Shown piece by piece: positions 1 through 6,215 of a stretch of 6,215 nt of DNA. The position numbers and the translations under genes were made by a program. Within the stretch, counting starts at the first letter, position 1. Each line of letters starts with the position of its first letter. The notes below the pieces were generated by a model, which made no database searches, had not been told where the DNA came from, and was given only the letters and a program-made list of their open reading frames with translations. Source of the stretch: Clostridiales bacterium (GTDB lineage: Bacteria > Bacillota > Clostridia > Christensenellales > UMGS416); NCBI GenBank assembly GCA_012515725.1, contig JAAYXU010000070.1:1-6215 (forward strand), read 5' to 3'.

Positions 1-1212
1 ACCAACACCGGCAACCAGACGCTTCCGGACGTCGTTATCACCGATGATCAGATCGACCTTGCGGAAATCGGCTACGGCGCGGGTAAATTCGTGACCCTGG
101 CCCCCGGTGATTCGGTGAGTTTCGACTACACGATCAATGTACCCGCGATGGGCGCGGGCGAGACGTCCTTTACGAACACTGCTACCGCTACGAGCGAAGC
201 TTGCTCGGCGAGCGACAGCGCGACCGTTGACGTCATCAACCGCTCCTACGGCCTCGTCCTCACCAAGTCGGCCGACAGGACGTCCGCGTTCACAGGCGAC
301 ACGGTCAACTACACTCTGTATGTGGAGAACACCGGCAACCAGAATCTGACCGGCATCACCCTGCAGGATGTAAACAACGACGGGTATGTCACGCTGCCTG
401 ATTATCCGACCACGCTGGCGGTAGGCGATCACTTTGAGGTGAAGTACAGCCTCACGATGGCCGAAACCGATCCCGCGGGCGACTATGAGTTTAAGAACAC
501 GGCCACGATCACCGTAAACGAACTCCCCGAACCCATTACCTCCAGCTGGACGGTCGACGTGACGCAGCGCGTCAGCGCCCTGACGATCGAAAAGGCATCT
601 TCGGTTAGCGAGGCGTATCTGGGTGACGAGGTGACCTTCACGATCACCATCCGGAACACGGGCAACCAGCCCCTGAGCGGAATCAAGGTAACCGACGCGC
701 TCCTGGGCTACGACAGCACGCTGGCTGATGCGCTCGAACCCGACCCGATCGGCACGCTGAACCCCGGCGAGGAGTGGTCGGTGACGCTCAAGAAGACGAT
801 GGACACTCTGGGCGCGTTCACCAACACCGCGCGCGTCGAGAGCACCGATCAGGAGCCCGCGTTCGAGCCCCAGGAAGACTCGGCTACCGTCGAGGTCCTA
901 GCGGTTCCCGAATACGGCGTGGACATTAAAAAGAGCGTAACGACCGAAGACACCGACGAAGGGCTTGCCGCGACCTACACCGTCACGGTACGCAATATCG
1001 GAAACCAGCCGCTCCCCGCGGTGCTGGTTAAGGACGAAGCCCTTGGGTTTGAGCAGACCGTATCGCTGGCCGTAGGTGAAGCTAAAGTGTTCGTGATGCC
1101 CGTCGTCACTTATACAATCGAGGGTACCTATGAGAACACGGCTACGGCCGAAGATCCCGGCGAGGTTGATCTGTTCGAGAAGAAGCTCGCAACAGCTACC
1201 GTTATCTACATC
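1..1212 (+). repeat. Tandem protein repeats, period about 324-342 bp
   Basis: Four copies of a beta-sandwich unit: a partial copy at 1-246, then about 247-570, 571-912 and 913-1212. Each full unit opens with a strand such as YGLVLTKSA, ALTIEKA or YGVDIKKSV. It continues with the N-x-G-N-Q turn, then an L-x-x-G-D/E segment, and closes with a N-T-A-T/R strand and a V-D-V or V-E-V end. The spacing between N-x-G-N-Q motifs is 324, 327 and 339 bp. The copies are divergent outside the motif, so this is an old domain duplication rather than a recent DNA duplication. Confidence 0.8.
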
Positions 1213-1347
1213 CCCGAGGAAGAACCGCCGTACAACCCCGTAACCGGTCAGGGCGGCATCTGGGCCGCGATCATGGGCGCGCTGGCTGCCGTAACGGTTG
1301 CGCTGGGACTGTTCGGACGCCGCCGGAGAGCAGCGCACGGAAGATAA
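1..1347 (+). CDS. Surface repeat protein with DUF11/DUF7507-like domains and sortase-like C-terminus (5' partial)
   Basis: The reading frame is open from base 1 to the TAA at 1345-1347, giving 448 visible residues; the start and any signal peptide lie to the left. The GTG at 91 is an internal valine codon, not a start, because repeat sequence continues upstream of it. The visible part is one partial and three full repeats of about 100-114 residues, each carrying an N-T/I-G-N-Q motif (codons at 4, 328, 655 and 994) followed by hydrophobic-V-x-D. These match the DUF11/DUF7507 type of immunoglobulin-like beta-sandwich found in long secreted proteins of Gram-positive bacteria. The C-terminus has NPVTG, a hydrophobic stretch and RRRRAAHGR, fitting anchoring to the wall or membrane. 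Adhesion or a stalk role is inferred; the sequence shows no ligand-binding domain. Convergent with cheB and probably functionally independent of the chemotaxis genes. Confidence 0.85.
   Translation, partial: TNTGNQTLPDVVITDDQIDLAEIGYGAGKFVTLAPGDSVSFDYTINVPAMGAGETSFTNTATATSEACSASDSATVDVINRSYGLVLTKSADRTSAFTGDTVNYTLYVENTGNQNLTGITLQDVNNDGYVTLPDYPTTLAVGDHFEVKYSLTMAETDPAGDYEFKNTATITVNELPEPITSSWTVDVTQRVSALTIEKASSVSEAYLGDEVTFTITIRNTGNQPLSGIKVTDALLGYDSTLADALEPDPIGTLNPGEEWSVTLKKTMDTLGAFTNTARVESTDQEPAFEPQEDSATVEVLAVPEYGVDIKKSVTTEDTDEGLAATYTVTVRNIGNQPLPAVLVKDEALGFEQTVSLAVGEAKVFVMPVVTYTIEGTYENTATAEDPGEVDLFEKKLATATVIYIPEEEPPYNPVTGQGGIWAAIMGALAAVTVALGLFGRRRRAAHGR
1234..1344 (+). other. Cell-wall sorting-like signal (NPVTG, hydrophobic segment, basic tail)
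   Basis: NPVTG is encoded at 1234-1248, preceded by an acidic and proline-rich spacer (EEEPPY). A hydrophobic segment rich in A, L, V and G follows at about 1252-1317, and then RRRRAAHGR to the stop. This is the three-part layout of sortase substrates. The motif departs from LPxTG but resembles the NPxT and PxTG variants used by class B and other clostridial sortases. No sortase gene is in the window. The alternative is a plain C-terminal membrane anchor that is not cleaved. Confidence 0.6.
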
Positions 1348-1363
1348 ACTAAAACAGCTTGGA

Positions 1364-1395
1364 GGGGCTGGCCGCAAGGCCGGCCCCCCTTTTTT
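1364..1395 (+). terminator. Rho-independent terminator of the surface repeat gene
   Basis: A 10-bp stem (1364-1373 paired with 1378-1387, one G-T pair) encloses a GCAA tetraloop and is followed by CC and six T at 1390-1395. It starts 16 bases after the stop of the repeat-protein gene. The stop codon of the convergent cheB (1394-1396 on the opposite strand) lies at the end of the T tract. Read from the other strand the stem is followed by only a weak, interrupted T-rich stretch (complement of about 1343-1356), so termination of the che transcript here is possible but less certain. Confidence 0.9.
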
Positions 1396-2425
1396 ACATT
1401 TCCCCGGCCATATCAAGCACCGTCTGCGCGATCTGTCCCAAAGGCACCTGCCGCTCCACGCCGCCCAGATCATAGGCGACTCTGGGCATACCATACACGA
1501 CGCTCGAGTCCCGATCCTGCCCCACGGTACGCGCTCCCGCCTTGCGCATAGCGACTATACCCCGAGCCCCGTCGTAACCCATGCCGGTGAGTATGACGCC
1601 CACCGCGCGCGCTCCGCAGCAGGACGCCACGCTGTGAAATAGCACGTCGACCGAAGGACAGTGACCGTTCGCCTTTTCGCCCTCGAAGCAGCGGACAAAC
1701 CTGTCGTGCCCGCGTCCCGCTACCTGCATGTGCATGCCGCCCGGCGCGATCAGCGCGATGCCCTGCCGGACCGGTTCCCGGTCCCGGGCCTCCCTGACCT
1801 CCATCGCGCAGCTGCTGCTTAGCCGCCGAGCAAACATCTCGGTAAAGACAGGCGGCATGTGCTGCACGATCAGCACGGCAGGCATGTCGGCCGGAAAGCC
1901 CCGCACCACCTCGGAGAGCGCCTCGGGCCCTCCGGTCGACGCGCCGATCGCTACGATGATATCGCGCCTCAGCGATCGCCCCGGGCTGGTGCTTCTCTGC
2001 GCGCGCAGCCGTCTGGAATCCGCGACCCTGGCTGTCGATGCGATCTTTATTTTAAATGCTAATTCCCTGTGAAACCGCTCGATTTCACAGGGATCACGCA
2101 GCTGAGGCTTGCTTACGAAATCCACAGCGCCCGCGTTTATCGCGTCGAAAACTCCGCCGCTCACGGAGCTTACCACGACTACGGGCAGCGGGTACTGGGG
2201 CATCAGTCTGCGCAGGAACTCGATGCCGTTCATTTTGGGCATCTCAATGTCCAGCGTGAGCACATCGGGCCGCAGGCTGATGATTTTATCCCGCGCTTCA
2301 AAGGGATCCCCGGCAGTCCCCGCCACTTCGATAAGCGGATCCTTTTCGAGGCACTTACGGATTGCTTCCCTGAAAACCATCGAGTCGTCTACGATGAGGA
2401 CTCGTATTGCCGGACGAGAAAGCAT
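1394..2425 (-). CDS. cheB: CheB, chemotaxis response regulator protein-glutamate methylesterase/deamidase
   Basis: CheB removes methyl groups from receptor glutamates, and deamidates glutamines, in the cytoplasm to reset receptor sensitivity; phosphorylation by CheA activates it. The 343-residue protein is full length for the family. The receiver domain (about 5-125) has acidic D13 and D14, phospho-acceptor D59 in LDIEMPKMNG, S86/S87 and K106 in SKP. A basic, serine-rich linker (about 126-154) leads to the esterase domain (about 155-340). Its catalytic triad is visible as S163 (GASTGG), H189 (VQHMPP) and D285 (GMGYDG), and the C-terminal DSSVVYGMP motif is present. ATG at 2425 is preceded by GGAGG four bases upstream. 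It is the last gene of the cluster, 18 bp after cheR, and ends against the terminator of the convergent gene. Nothing suggests loss of function. Confidence 0.96.
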   Translation of the reverse strand: MLSRPAIRVLIVDDSMVFREAIRKCLEKDPLIEVAGTAGDPFEARDKIISLRPDVLTLDIEMPKMNGIEFLRRLMPQYPLPVVVVSSVSGGVFDAINAGAVDFVSKPQLRDPCEIERFHRELAFKIKIASTARVADSRRLRAQRSTSPGRSLRRDIIVAIGASTGGPEALSEVVRGFPADMPAVLIVQHMPPVFTEMFARRLSSSCAMEVREARDREPVRQGIALIAPGGMHMQVAGRGHDRFVRCFEGEKANGHCPSVDVLFHSVASCCGARAVGVILTGMGYDGARGIVAMRKAGARTVGQDRDSSVVYGMPRVAYDLGGVERQVPLGQIAQTVLDMAGEM

Positions 2426-2443
2426 AGCGCCTCCATCGTATCG

Positions 2444-3268
2444 TTATTGCAGTATCCCCGCGGGTTTGCGATATACGGCCGGCATTATGTACCGGTACAT
2501 CGTCTCCTCGCGCTCAAGCGCCTCTGAGTGACCGATAAAGAGGTAGCCTCCCGGCTCGGTCATCTCATAGAACCTGTTCACGAGCGCGTTTTTCGTGGGC
2601 TGGTCGAAATAGATCATTACGTTGCGGCAGAATATCACATGGAATTTCCGGCGGAACGGGAATTCCCGCGCCATCAGATTGAAACGCCGGAATATGACCT
2701 GGCTGCGAATCCGCTCGCAGACCCGGAATCGGTCGCTGCCGATGTGCTCAAAATACCTCCTGAGCATATCCGCGGGCATCTGGCTGATCGATTGGCCGCT
2801 GTAGCATCCCTCCTGCGCATGGCGAATCGCGCGGGTGGATATGTCGGTGCCCAGTATCTGAGTGTCCCACGACACGGAACGGCTCCCGAAGAACCTGTCA
2901 AGCACCATTGCCAGCGTGTATGCTTCCTCGCCGGTAGAGCATCCGGCGCTCCATATGCGCAGATCGCGCGACGGCACGTTATTCGCGAGCCACGGAAGTA
3001 CCTCGCCGCTCATAAACTCAAAATGCCGCGGCTCCCTGAAGAAAAACGTGTGGTTGGTGGTAATCAGATTGAGCAGATTGGCCATCTCCTCGCCCGACCG
3101 GTCGGACCGGACGTGGTTCATATACTCAGAAAAGCTCTGGTAACCCCTGCGGCTCAATAAACCGAACAGGCGGCTTTCCACGAGCTCCTTTTTCCTACCC
3201 AGATTGATGCCGTAATTCCTCTGTATGAAACCGGTGAGCGCGGCGAATTCATGTTCCGTCAGTTTCAT
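2444..3268 (-). CDS. cheR: CheR, chemotaxis receptor glutamate O-methyltransferase
   Basis: CheR transfers methyl groups from S-adenosylmethionine to glutamates of the receptor signalling helices and so opposes CheB. The 274-residue protein is complete. An all-helical N-terminal domain (about 1-75) carries the RKKELVESRL stretch. The methyltransferase domain begins with TTNHTFFFREPRHFEF (about 70-85). It then shows the SAM-binding motif WSAGCSTGEEAYT (106-118), the acidic loop GTDIS (140-144), FCRNVMIYFD (213-222) and GGYLFIGHSE near the end. There is no TPR or other extra domain. ATG at 3268 is chosen because AGGGGG lies five to six bases upstream and the protein starts at the usual family position. 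It follows the receptor gene by 65 bp and precedes cheB by 18 bp, the expected pairing of the two adaptation enzymes. Confidence 0.96.
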   Translation of the reverse strand: MKLTEHEFAALTGFIQRNYGINLGRKKELVESRLFGLLSRRGYQSFSEYMNHVRSDRSGEEMANLLNLITTNHTFFFREPRHFEFMSGEVLPWLANNVPSRDLRIWSAGCSTGEEAYTLAMVLDRFFGSRSVSWDTQILGTDISTRAIRHAQEGCYSGQSISQMPADMLRRYFEHIGSDRFRVCERIRSQVIFRRFNLMAREFPFRRKFHVIFCRNVMIYFDQPTKNALVNRFYEMTEPGGYLFIGHSEALEREETMYRYIMPAVYRKPAGILQ

Positions 3269-3284
3269 TTGGTCCCCCTGAAAT

Positions 3285-3307
3285 GGTGGCGGGCAGCAGG
3301 GGCCACC
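3285..3307. repeat. Inverted repeat (possible intercistronic hairpin) between mcp and cheR
   Basis: GGTGGC at 3285-3290 is an exact inverted match to GCCACC at 3302-3307, with an 11-base loop. Further GC-rich complementarity nearby allows other foldings. It lies in the 65-bp gap just upstream of the cheR ribosome binding site (3274-3279). No T run follows on either strand, so it is not a standard terminator. It could stabilise the upstream receptor message or attenuate read-through, or be chance in GC-rich DNA. Confidence 0.4.
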
Positions 3308-3333
3308 GCCGCCCGCGTGTCCAATGGGATGCG

Positions 3334-5031
3334 TTAATACTTACCGAACTCGGGATCGTTGAGGGATATAACGGTATCTGCTTTGCTCTCCCGGATCCCC
3401 TCGCTCTTCGCGCAGGCCGCGCGCGCCGCCGCGGGCTTCTCCCCGAATCGAGCCGCGCTCTCTCCCCCGCTCAGCTTAAAATGGCTGACCATATCCTTAA
3501 GAATCCGCGCCTGACCTGAAAGCTCCTCGCTGGCGCTGGCGCTTTCCTCGGCGGTAGCGGAGTTGGTCTGCACGACCTGGGACACCTGCTCGATGCCCCT
3601 GTCGATCTGGGCTATACCTGCCGCCTGTTCGTTGCTAGCGGTCGCGATCTGGTTCACCAGCTCGGCGGCCCGGGCCACGTCGCTGACTATCTTCTCGAGC
3701 GAGCGCGCCGTTTCGTTGGCGATCTGCGTTCCGGCATTGACCTTGTTCATAGAGCCCTCGATGAGTGCGGTGGTCTCCTTGGCGGCTTCGGCGCTCTTGG
3801 CGGCCAGGTTGCGCACTTCCTCGGCGACGACCGCGAACCCTTTGCCGTGCTGTCCGGCGCGCGCGGCCTCGACCGCCGCATTGAGGGCCAGTATGTTCGT
3901 CTGGAAAGCGATGTCGTCGATGACCTTTATGATCTTGGAAATATTGGTCGACGACTCGTTGATGTCGTTCATCGAAATCAGCATCTTGCTCATCTGGCTG
4001 TTGCCCTGCTCGGCGTTCTGCCGCGCCTCGGCGGCGAGCTTGTTGGCCTCGTTCGCGTTCTCGGCGTTCTGCCGGGTCTGGGCGGCGATCTGGCTTACCG
4101 ATGAGGTCAGCTCCTCGACCGCGCTCGCCTGTTCGGTCGCTCCCTGGGAAAGCTCCTGGCTCCCGTCGGACACCTGTCCCGCGCCCGAGGCTACCTGCTC
4201 GGCGGCCTCCGATATGCCCAACAGAATGTCGTTCAGCTTCGCGGCATAGGAATCCATTAGCCGGGCCATGTTTCTGATCTCATCGCCGGTCAGTTTCGAC
4301 GCGTCCACCCGTACCGATAACTCGCCCTGCGCGATCCTCTCAGTGATTTCAGTAACCGTCTGGATGCTTCTCCTAACGGACCGAACAATATAGTATGACA
4401 GCAGTATGAGCGCAACTATGACCGCACTGATACATGCTACCGACACGATGATGCTTGACCTGACATCACCCGCGATCTCGTCCGACCGCTGCCGAGCATA
4501 GCTCTCCAGTATCTCGGTCATGGTATTGATTTCTTCTCTTGCCGCATCAAAGGCAGCCTGTTTTGCCGCCATGTCTCCGTCCCCCGTCCGCAGATCGTAT
4601 GCCTGCCGCCACTGGGAGAATTTCTCGAAGAACGATTTCCCCAGCTGATCCAGTGTTTTTCCCGTAGCCTCGTTGACGTAACGGGAATACAGACGTTCGT
4701 TGCCCGAAATATTGTTCAGCGCTTCTCTGATGCGCTCGTACGCCTGGTCAGCATTCTCCTCGAAATCTCCCAGCAGCGCATCTCTTTCCTCGGAGGACAG
4801 CTGATTACCCTCAAGGTAGAGTTCCTTCTCGGCAATAGCCGCCTGGTAGAAATCGCGATCAGCGTTTAGTATTGCGGCGGTGCTGATATAGACCTCGTCA
4901 TAGAGCGCCAGCCTGGACTCGTCGCTGATCTGATTTGACCGAAACCCGAAATAGCCTAAAAGTCCGGCCAGTATCAGGAAAAGCGGAACGACCAACAGCA
5001 TAAGCTTCACGGAAATTTTTAAGTTTGACAA
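3334..5031 (-). CDS. Methyl-accepting chemotaxis protein (4-helix-bundle sensor, HAMP, MCP signalling domain)
   Basis: A transmembrane chemoreceptor that binds an external signal and controls CheA through CheW. Numbered from the TTG start (565 residues), it has TM1 at about 9-29 and an extracellular helical sensor at about 30-192 with the NADRDFYQA motif of 4HB-type sensors. TM2 lies at about 192-216 and HAMP at about 217-269, followed by a long coiled-coil signalling domain to about 519. The hairpin tip DIAFQTNILALNAAVEAARA is nearly invariant. Candidate methylation sites are in SATAEESASASEEL and in GATEQASAVEEL. A 45-residue tail ends in EFGKY. The start is set at the TTG at 5031 because AGAAAGGAAG lies eight bases upstream and the protein then begins MSNLKISVKL, typical for receptors. 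ATGs at 5064 and 5052 extend the frame by 11 or 7 residues but lack a clear Shine-Dalgarno site. The ligand cannot be read from the sequence. Confidence 0.95.
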   Translation of the reverse strand: MSNLKISVKLMLLVVPLFLILAGLLGYFGFRSNQISDESRLALYDEVYISTAAILNADRDFYQAAIAEKELYLEGNQLSSEERDALLGDFEENADQAYERIREALNNISGNERLYSRYVNEATGKTLDQLGKSFFEKFSQWRQAYDLRTGDGDMAAKQAAFDAAREEINTMTEILESYARQRSDEIAGDVRSSIIVSVACISAVIVALILLSYYIVRSVRRSIQTVTEITERIAQGELSVRVDASKLTGDEIRNMARLMDSYAAKLNDILLGISEAAEQVASGAGQVSDGSQELSQGATEQASAVEELTSSVSQIAAQTRQNAENANEANKLAAEARQNAEQGNSQMSKMLISMNDINESSTNISKIIKVIDDIAFQTNILALNAAVEAARAGQHGKGFAVVAEEVRNLAAKSAEAAKETTALIEGSMNKVNAGTQIANETARSLEKIVSDVARAAELVNQIATASNEQAAGIAQIDRGIEQVSQVVQTNSATAEESASASEELSGQARILKDMVSHFKLSGGESAARFGEKPAAARAACAKSEGIRESKADTVISLNDPEFGKY

Positions 5032-5039
5032 TCTATTAT

Positions 5040-5049
5040 CTTCCTTTCT
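5040..5049 (-). promoter_or_regulatory. Ribosome binding site of the mcp gene
   Basis: On the minus strand this reads AGAAAGGAAG, followed by an eight-base A/T-rich spacer (ATAATAGA) and a TTG codon at 5031. The upstream in-frame ATG codons at 5064 and 5052 have no comparable purine-rich site, so this element favours the shorter protein. Confidence 0.7.
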
Positions 5050-5109
5050 CATCAAAGTAATCATAATAATTGGGGCCGCGCCCTCTGTGCCGTCTGCTCG
5101 GTATTATGC

Positions 5110-5598
5110 TCAGGCCGATTTGAGCTCCTGCAGGTCGGCCTCGGACAGCAAATTTCTGCAGTCCAGCAGCAACTTGACCTCGTCGCCCACCTTGCCGATT
5201 CCGCTGATAAACCGACTCTGCACCCCGGTGCCGATGTCGGGCGTCTCGACGATGTCCTGGTCGCTGATGTTCATGACCTCGGTCACCGTATCCACTATGA
5301 GTCCGATGAACAGGTCGTCTATGTCGACGACAATGATGCACGTCCGGTCGTCGTACGGCTTTTCATCCTTGTGAAATCGCAGCCTTACATCCATGAGGGG
5401 AATTATCTTCCCCCGCAGGTTGATGATGCCCCGGATGTAGTCGGGGAGTTCCGGAACGCGGGTGATGGCCTGCAGTCCGATGATCTCTGTCACATACTTG
5501 ATCTCAATACCGTACATCTCCTCGTCCAGGGAGAAAGTAAGATACTTATTCCTCTGCGTATCTTCTTCAAGCAGTATTTCGTCCCGTTCTTCGTTCAA
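5110..5598 (-). CDS. cheW: CheW, chemotaxis coupling (scaffold) protein
   Basis: CheW links receptor tips to the CheA P5 domain in the cytoplasmic signalling array. At 162 residues it is the usual single-domain length. An acidic N-terminal extension (about 1-16) is followed by the SH3-like CheW fold beginning KYLTFSLDEEMYGIEI. The family motif RVPELPDYIRGIINLRGKII (47-66, with N60-L-R-G63) is intact, as are the DVRLRF strand and the DTVTEVM segment. The closing strand VKLLLDCRNLLS is also present. The start is the TTG at 5598, with GGGAGG eight bases upstream; no ATG is available before the core fold. The first 32 bp overlap the end of cheA in another frame, suggesting translational coupling. 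The 78-bp gap to the receptor gene contains no clear promoter. Confidence 0.95.
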   Translation of the reverse strand: MNEERDEILLEEDTQRNKYLTFSLDEEMYGIEIKYVTEIIGLQAITRVPELPDYIRGIINLRGKIIPLMDVRLRFHKDEKPYDDRTCIIVVDIDDLFIGLIVDTVTEVMNISDQDIVETPDIGTGVQSRFISGIGKVGDEVKLLLDCRNLLSEADLQELKSA

Positions 5599-6215
5599 AA
5601 CTTATACCTCCCGTATCATGATCGTTGAGGGTGGCGATATCGAGTATCAGGCTGATGGTGCCGTCTCCCAGCAGTGTGCATCCCGATATTCCCCTTACCT
5701 TCCTGAGATACTCCGGCAGCGACTTGATCACTACCTGCTGCTGTCCAAGCAGCTCGTCGGCCAGCAGGCAGAGACTCTTTCCTGCGTCCTCCACCATGAT
5801 GACGATGCCATCGCGCTCCCCTCCCCCGCCGTCTGCGCCGAATAAACGGTTCAGCCGGATGAGCGGGTAGCATTTGCGGCGGATCATCAGCATCTCGTTG
5901 CCGCTCGTGTCGGTGATGATCTTATTGCGGTCGTGCTGGAAAAACTCCTGTACGCTGACCGTGGGGATCGTGTAGACTGCTTTCCCTACCTGTATGAGCA
6001 TGCCGTCGATGATGGCCAGCGTCAGCGGTATACGGATCGTCACATCGGTTCCCTCCCCGGGCCTGCTGTCGATCAGCACCGTGCCGCCCAGCTGCGCGAT
6101 ATTGCTGCTGACGACGTCCATGCCCACGCCGCGGCCCGAGAACTCCGACACCGATTCGTTTGTCGAGAATCCGGGCTGAAATATGAGCGCCCAGACATCC
6201 TTATCTGCGTACTCG
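5567..6215 (-). CDS. cheA: CheA, chemotaxis histidine kinase, C-terminal part (5' partial)
   Basis: CheA phosphorylates itself on a P1 histidine and passes the phosphate to CheY and CheB. Only the last 215 residues are visible. The frame is open through the right edge, and the GTG at 6151 is internal because LIFQPGFST, the kinase F-box region, is encoded just upstream (about 6160-6187). Next come the G2 box GRGVGMDVV (about 6136-6110), the GEGT loop and IPLTLAI, which end the ATPase domain. The P5 CheW-like domain follows (about 6010-5610), with VYTIPTVSVQEF, the RRKCYPLIRLNRLF segment and LLGDGTISLILD. A short tail after P5 runs 32 bp into cheW before TGA at 5567. P1 (phosphotransfer histidine), P2, dimerisation and the ATPase N-box are outside the window, so kinase competence cannot be checked. 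Confidence 0.96.
   Translation of the reverse strand, partial: EYADKDVWALIFQPGFSTNESVSEFSGRGVGMDVVSSNIAQLGGTVLIDSRPGEGTDVTIRIPLTLAIIDGMLIQVGKAVYTIPTVSVQEFFQHDRNKIITDTSGNEMLMIRRKCYPLIRLNRLFGADGGGGERDGIVIMVEDAGKSLCLLADELLGQQQVVIKSLPEYLRKVRGISGCTLLGDGTISLILDIATLNDHDTGGISFERRTGRNTA
5607..5612 (-). promoter_or_regulatory. Ribosome binding site of cheW, inside the cheA coding region
   Basis: The minus strand reads GGGAGG, a near-perfect Shine-Dalgarno core, with an eight-base spacer (TATAAGTT) before the TTG at 5598. It lies within the last codons of cheA and is the reason for accepting the TTG start. Confidence 0.8.

Noticed and set aside
898..1494. 198-codon open frame on the minus strand opposite the 3' end of the repeat gene and the terminator
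   Set aside because: It runs across a strong terminator and into cheB, lies antisense to a well-supported gene, and its translation shows no recognisable domain. It is a shadow of GC-rich coding.
2041..2075. A/T-rich patch within cheB that might be a promoter or an insertion scar
   Set aside because: It encodes the F-K-I-K-I-A-S stretch at the receiver-esterase linker; the lysine and isoleucine codons explain the composition and the frame is continuous.
3094..3105. Perfect 12-bp palindrome CCGACCGGTCGG
   Set aside because: It lies in the middle of cheR and is explained by GC-rich arginine, aspartate and serine codons; no second copy or regulatory context was seen.
2528..3160. 210-codon plus-strand open frame opposite cheR
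   Set aside because: CheR motifs are intact on the other strand. The antisense translation has no recognisable domain and no convincing ribosome binding site was seen.
3563..4249. 228-codon plus-strand open frame opposite the receptor signalling domain
   Set aside because: The receptor frame there carries a nearly invariant MCP motif. The antisense product is a low-complexity A/S/L-rich string, as expected from reading alanine- and glutamate-rich helices backwards.
5060..5065. TATGAT on the minus strand as a possible -10 box of an internal promoter before the receptor gene
   Set aside because: At the proper spacing the -35 region reads ACAGAG/CAGAGG, a poor match, and the neighbouring genes are arranged as one operon. 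One hexamer in a short A/T-rich patch is not enough.
1..6215. CRISPR arrays, tRNA or rRNA genes, insertion sequences, attachment sites
   Set aside because: No short regularly spaced direct repeats, RNA gene signatures, transposase motifs or terminal inverted repeats were found on either strand by eye.

Overview
The window suggests a Gram-positive, GC-rich member of the Firmicutes, most likely Clostridia. The pointers are a sortase-type C-terminus on a repeat surface protein, purine-rich Shine-Dalgarno sites in front of TTG starts, strong use of G/C-ending codons, and a receptor with the NADRDFYQA sensor motif and an EFGKY end that I associate with clostridial chemoreceptors. The phylum assignment is an inference; no rRNA or other marker gene is present.

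Layout. Positions 1-1347 (+) hold the 3' part of a large secreted protein built from tandem DUF11/DUF7507-like beta-sandwich repeats, ending in an NPVTG motif, a hydrophobic segment and a basic tail. A strong intrinsic terminator at 1364-1395 closes this gene. Everything to the right lies on the minus strand and reads toward it. In transcription order, these genes are the 3' end of cheA (right edge to 5567), cheW (5598-5110), a transmembrane methyl-accepting chemotaxis protein (5031-3334), cheR (3268-2444) and cheB (2425-1394). No stretch longer than about 80 bases lacks a gene.

How the genes work together. The minus-strand genes form a nearly complete chemosensory signalling unit. The receptor senses outside the cell, CheW couples it to the histidine kinase CheA, and CheR and CheB methylate and demethylate the receptor for adaptation. 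The spacing (32-bp cheA/cheW overlap, 78-bp cheW-mcp gap, 65-bp mcp-cheR gap, 18-bp cheR-cheB gap) fits one operon whose promoter lies beyond the right edge. CheY, CheC, CheD and any flagellar or other output genes are not in the window, so the output of the pathway cannot be decided here.

I see no clearly new biological system. The points most worth a second look are the two TTG starts that decide gene boundaries, the sortase-like signal on the repeat protein, a hairpin between the receptor and cheR, and the conserved-looking receptor C-terminus.
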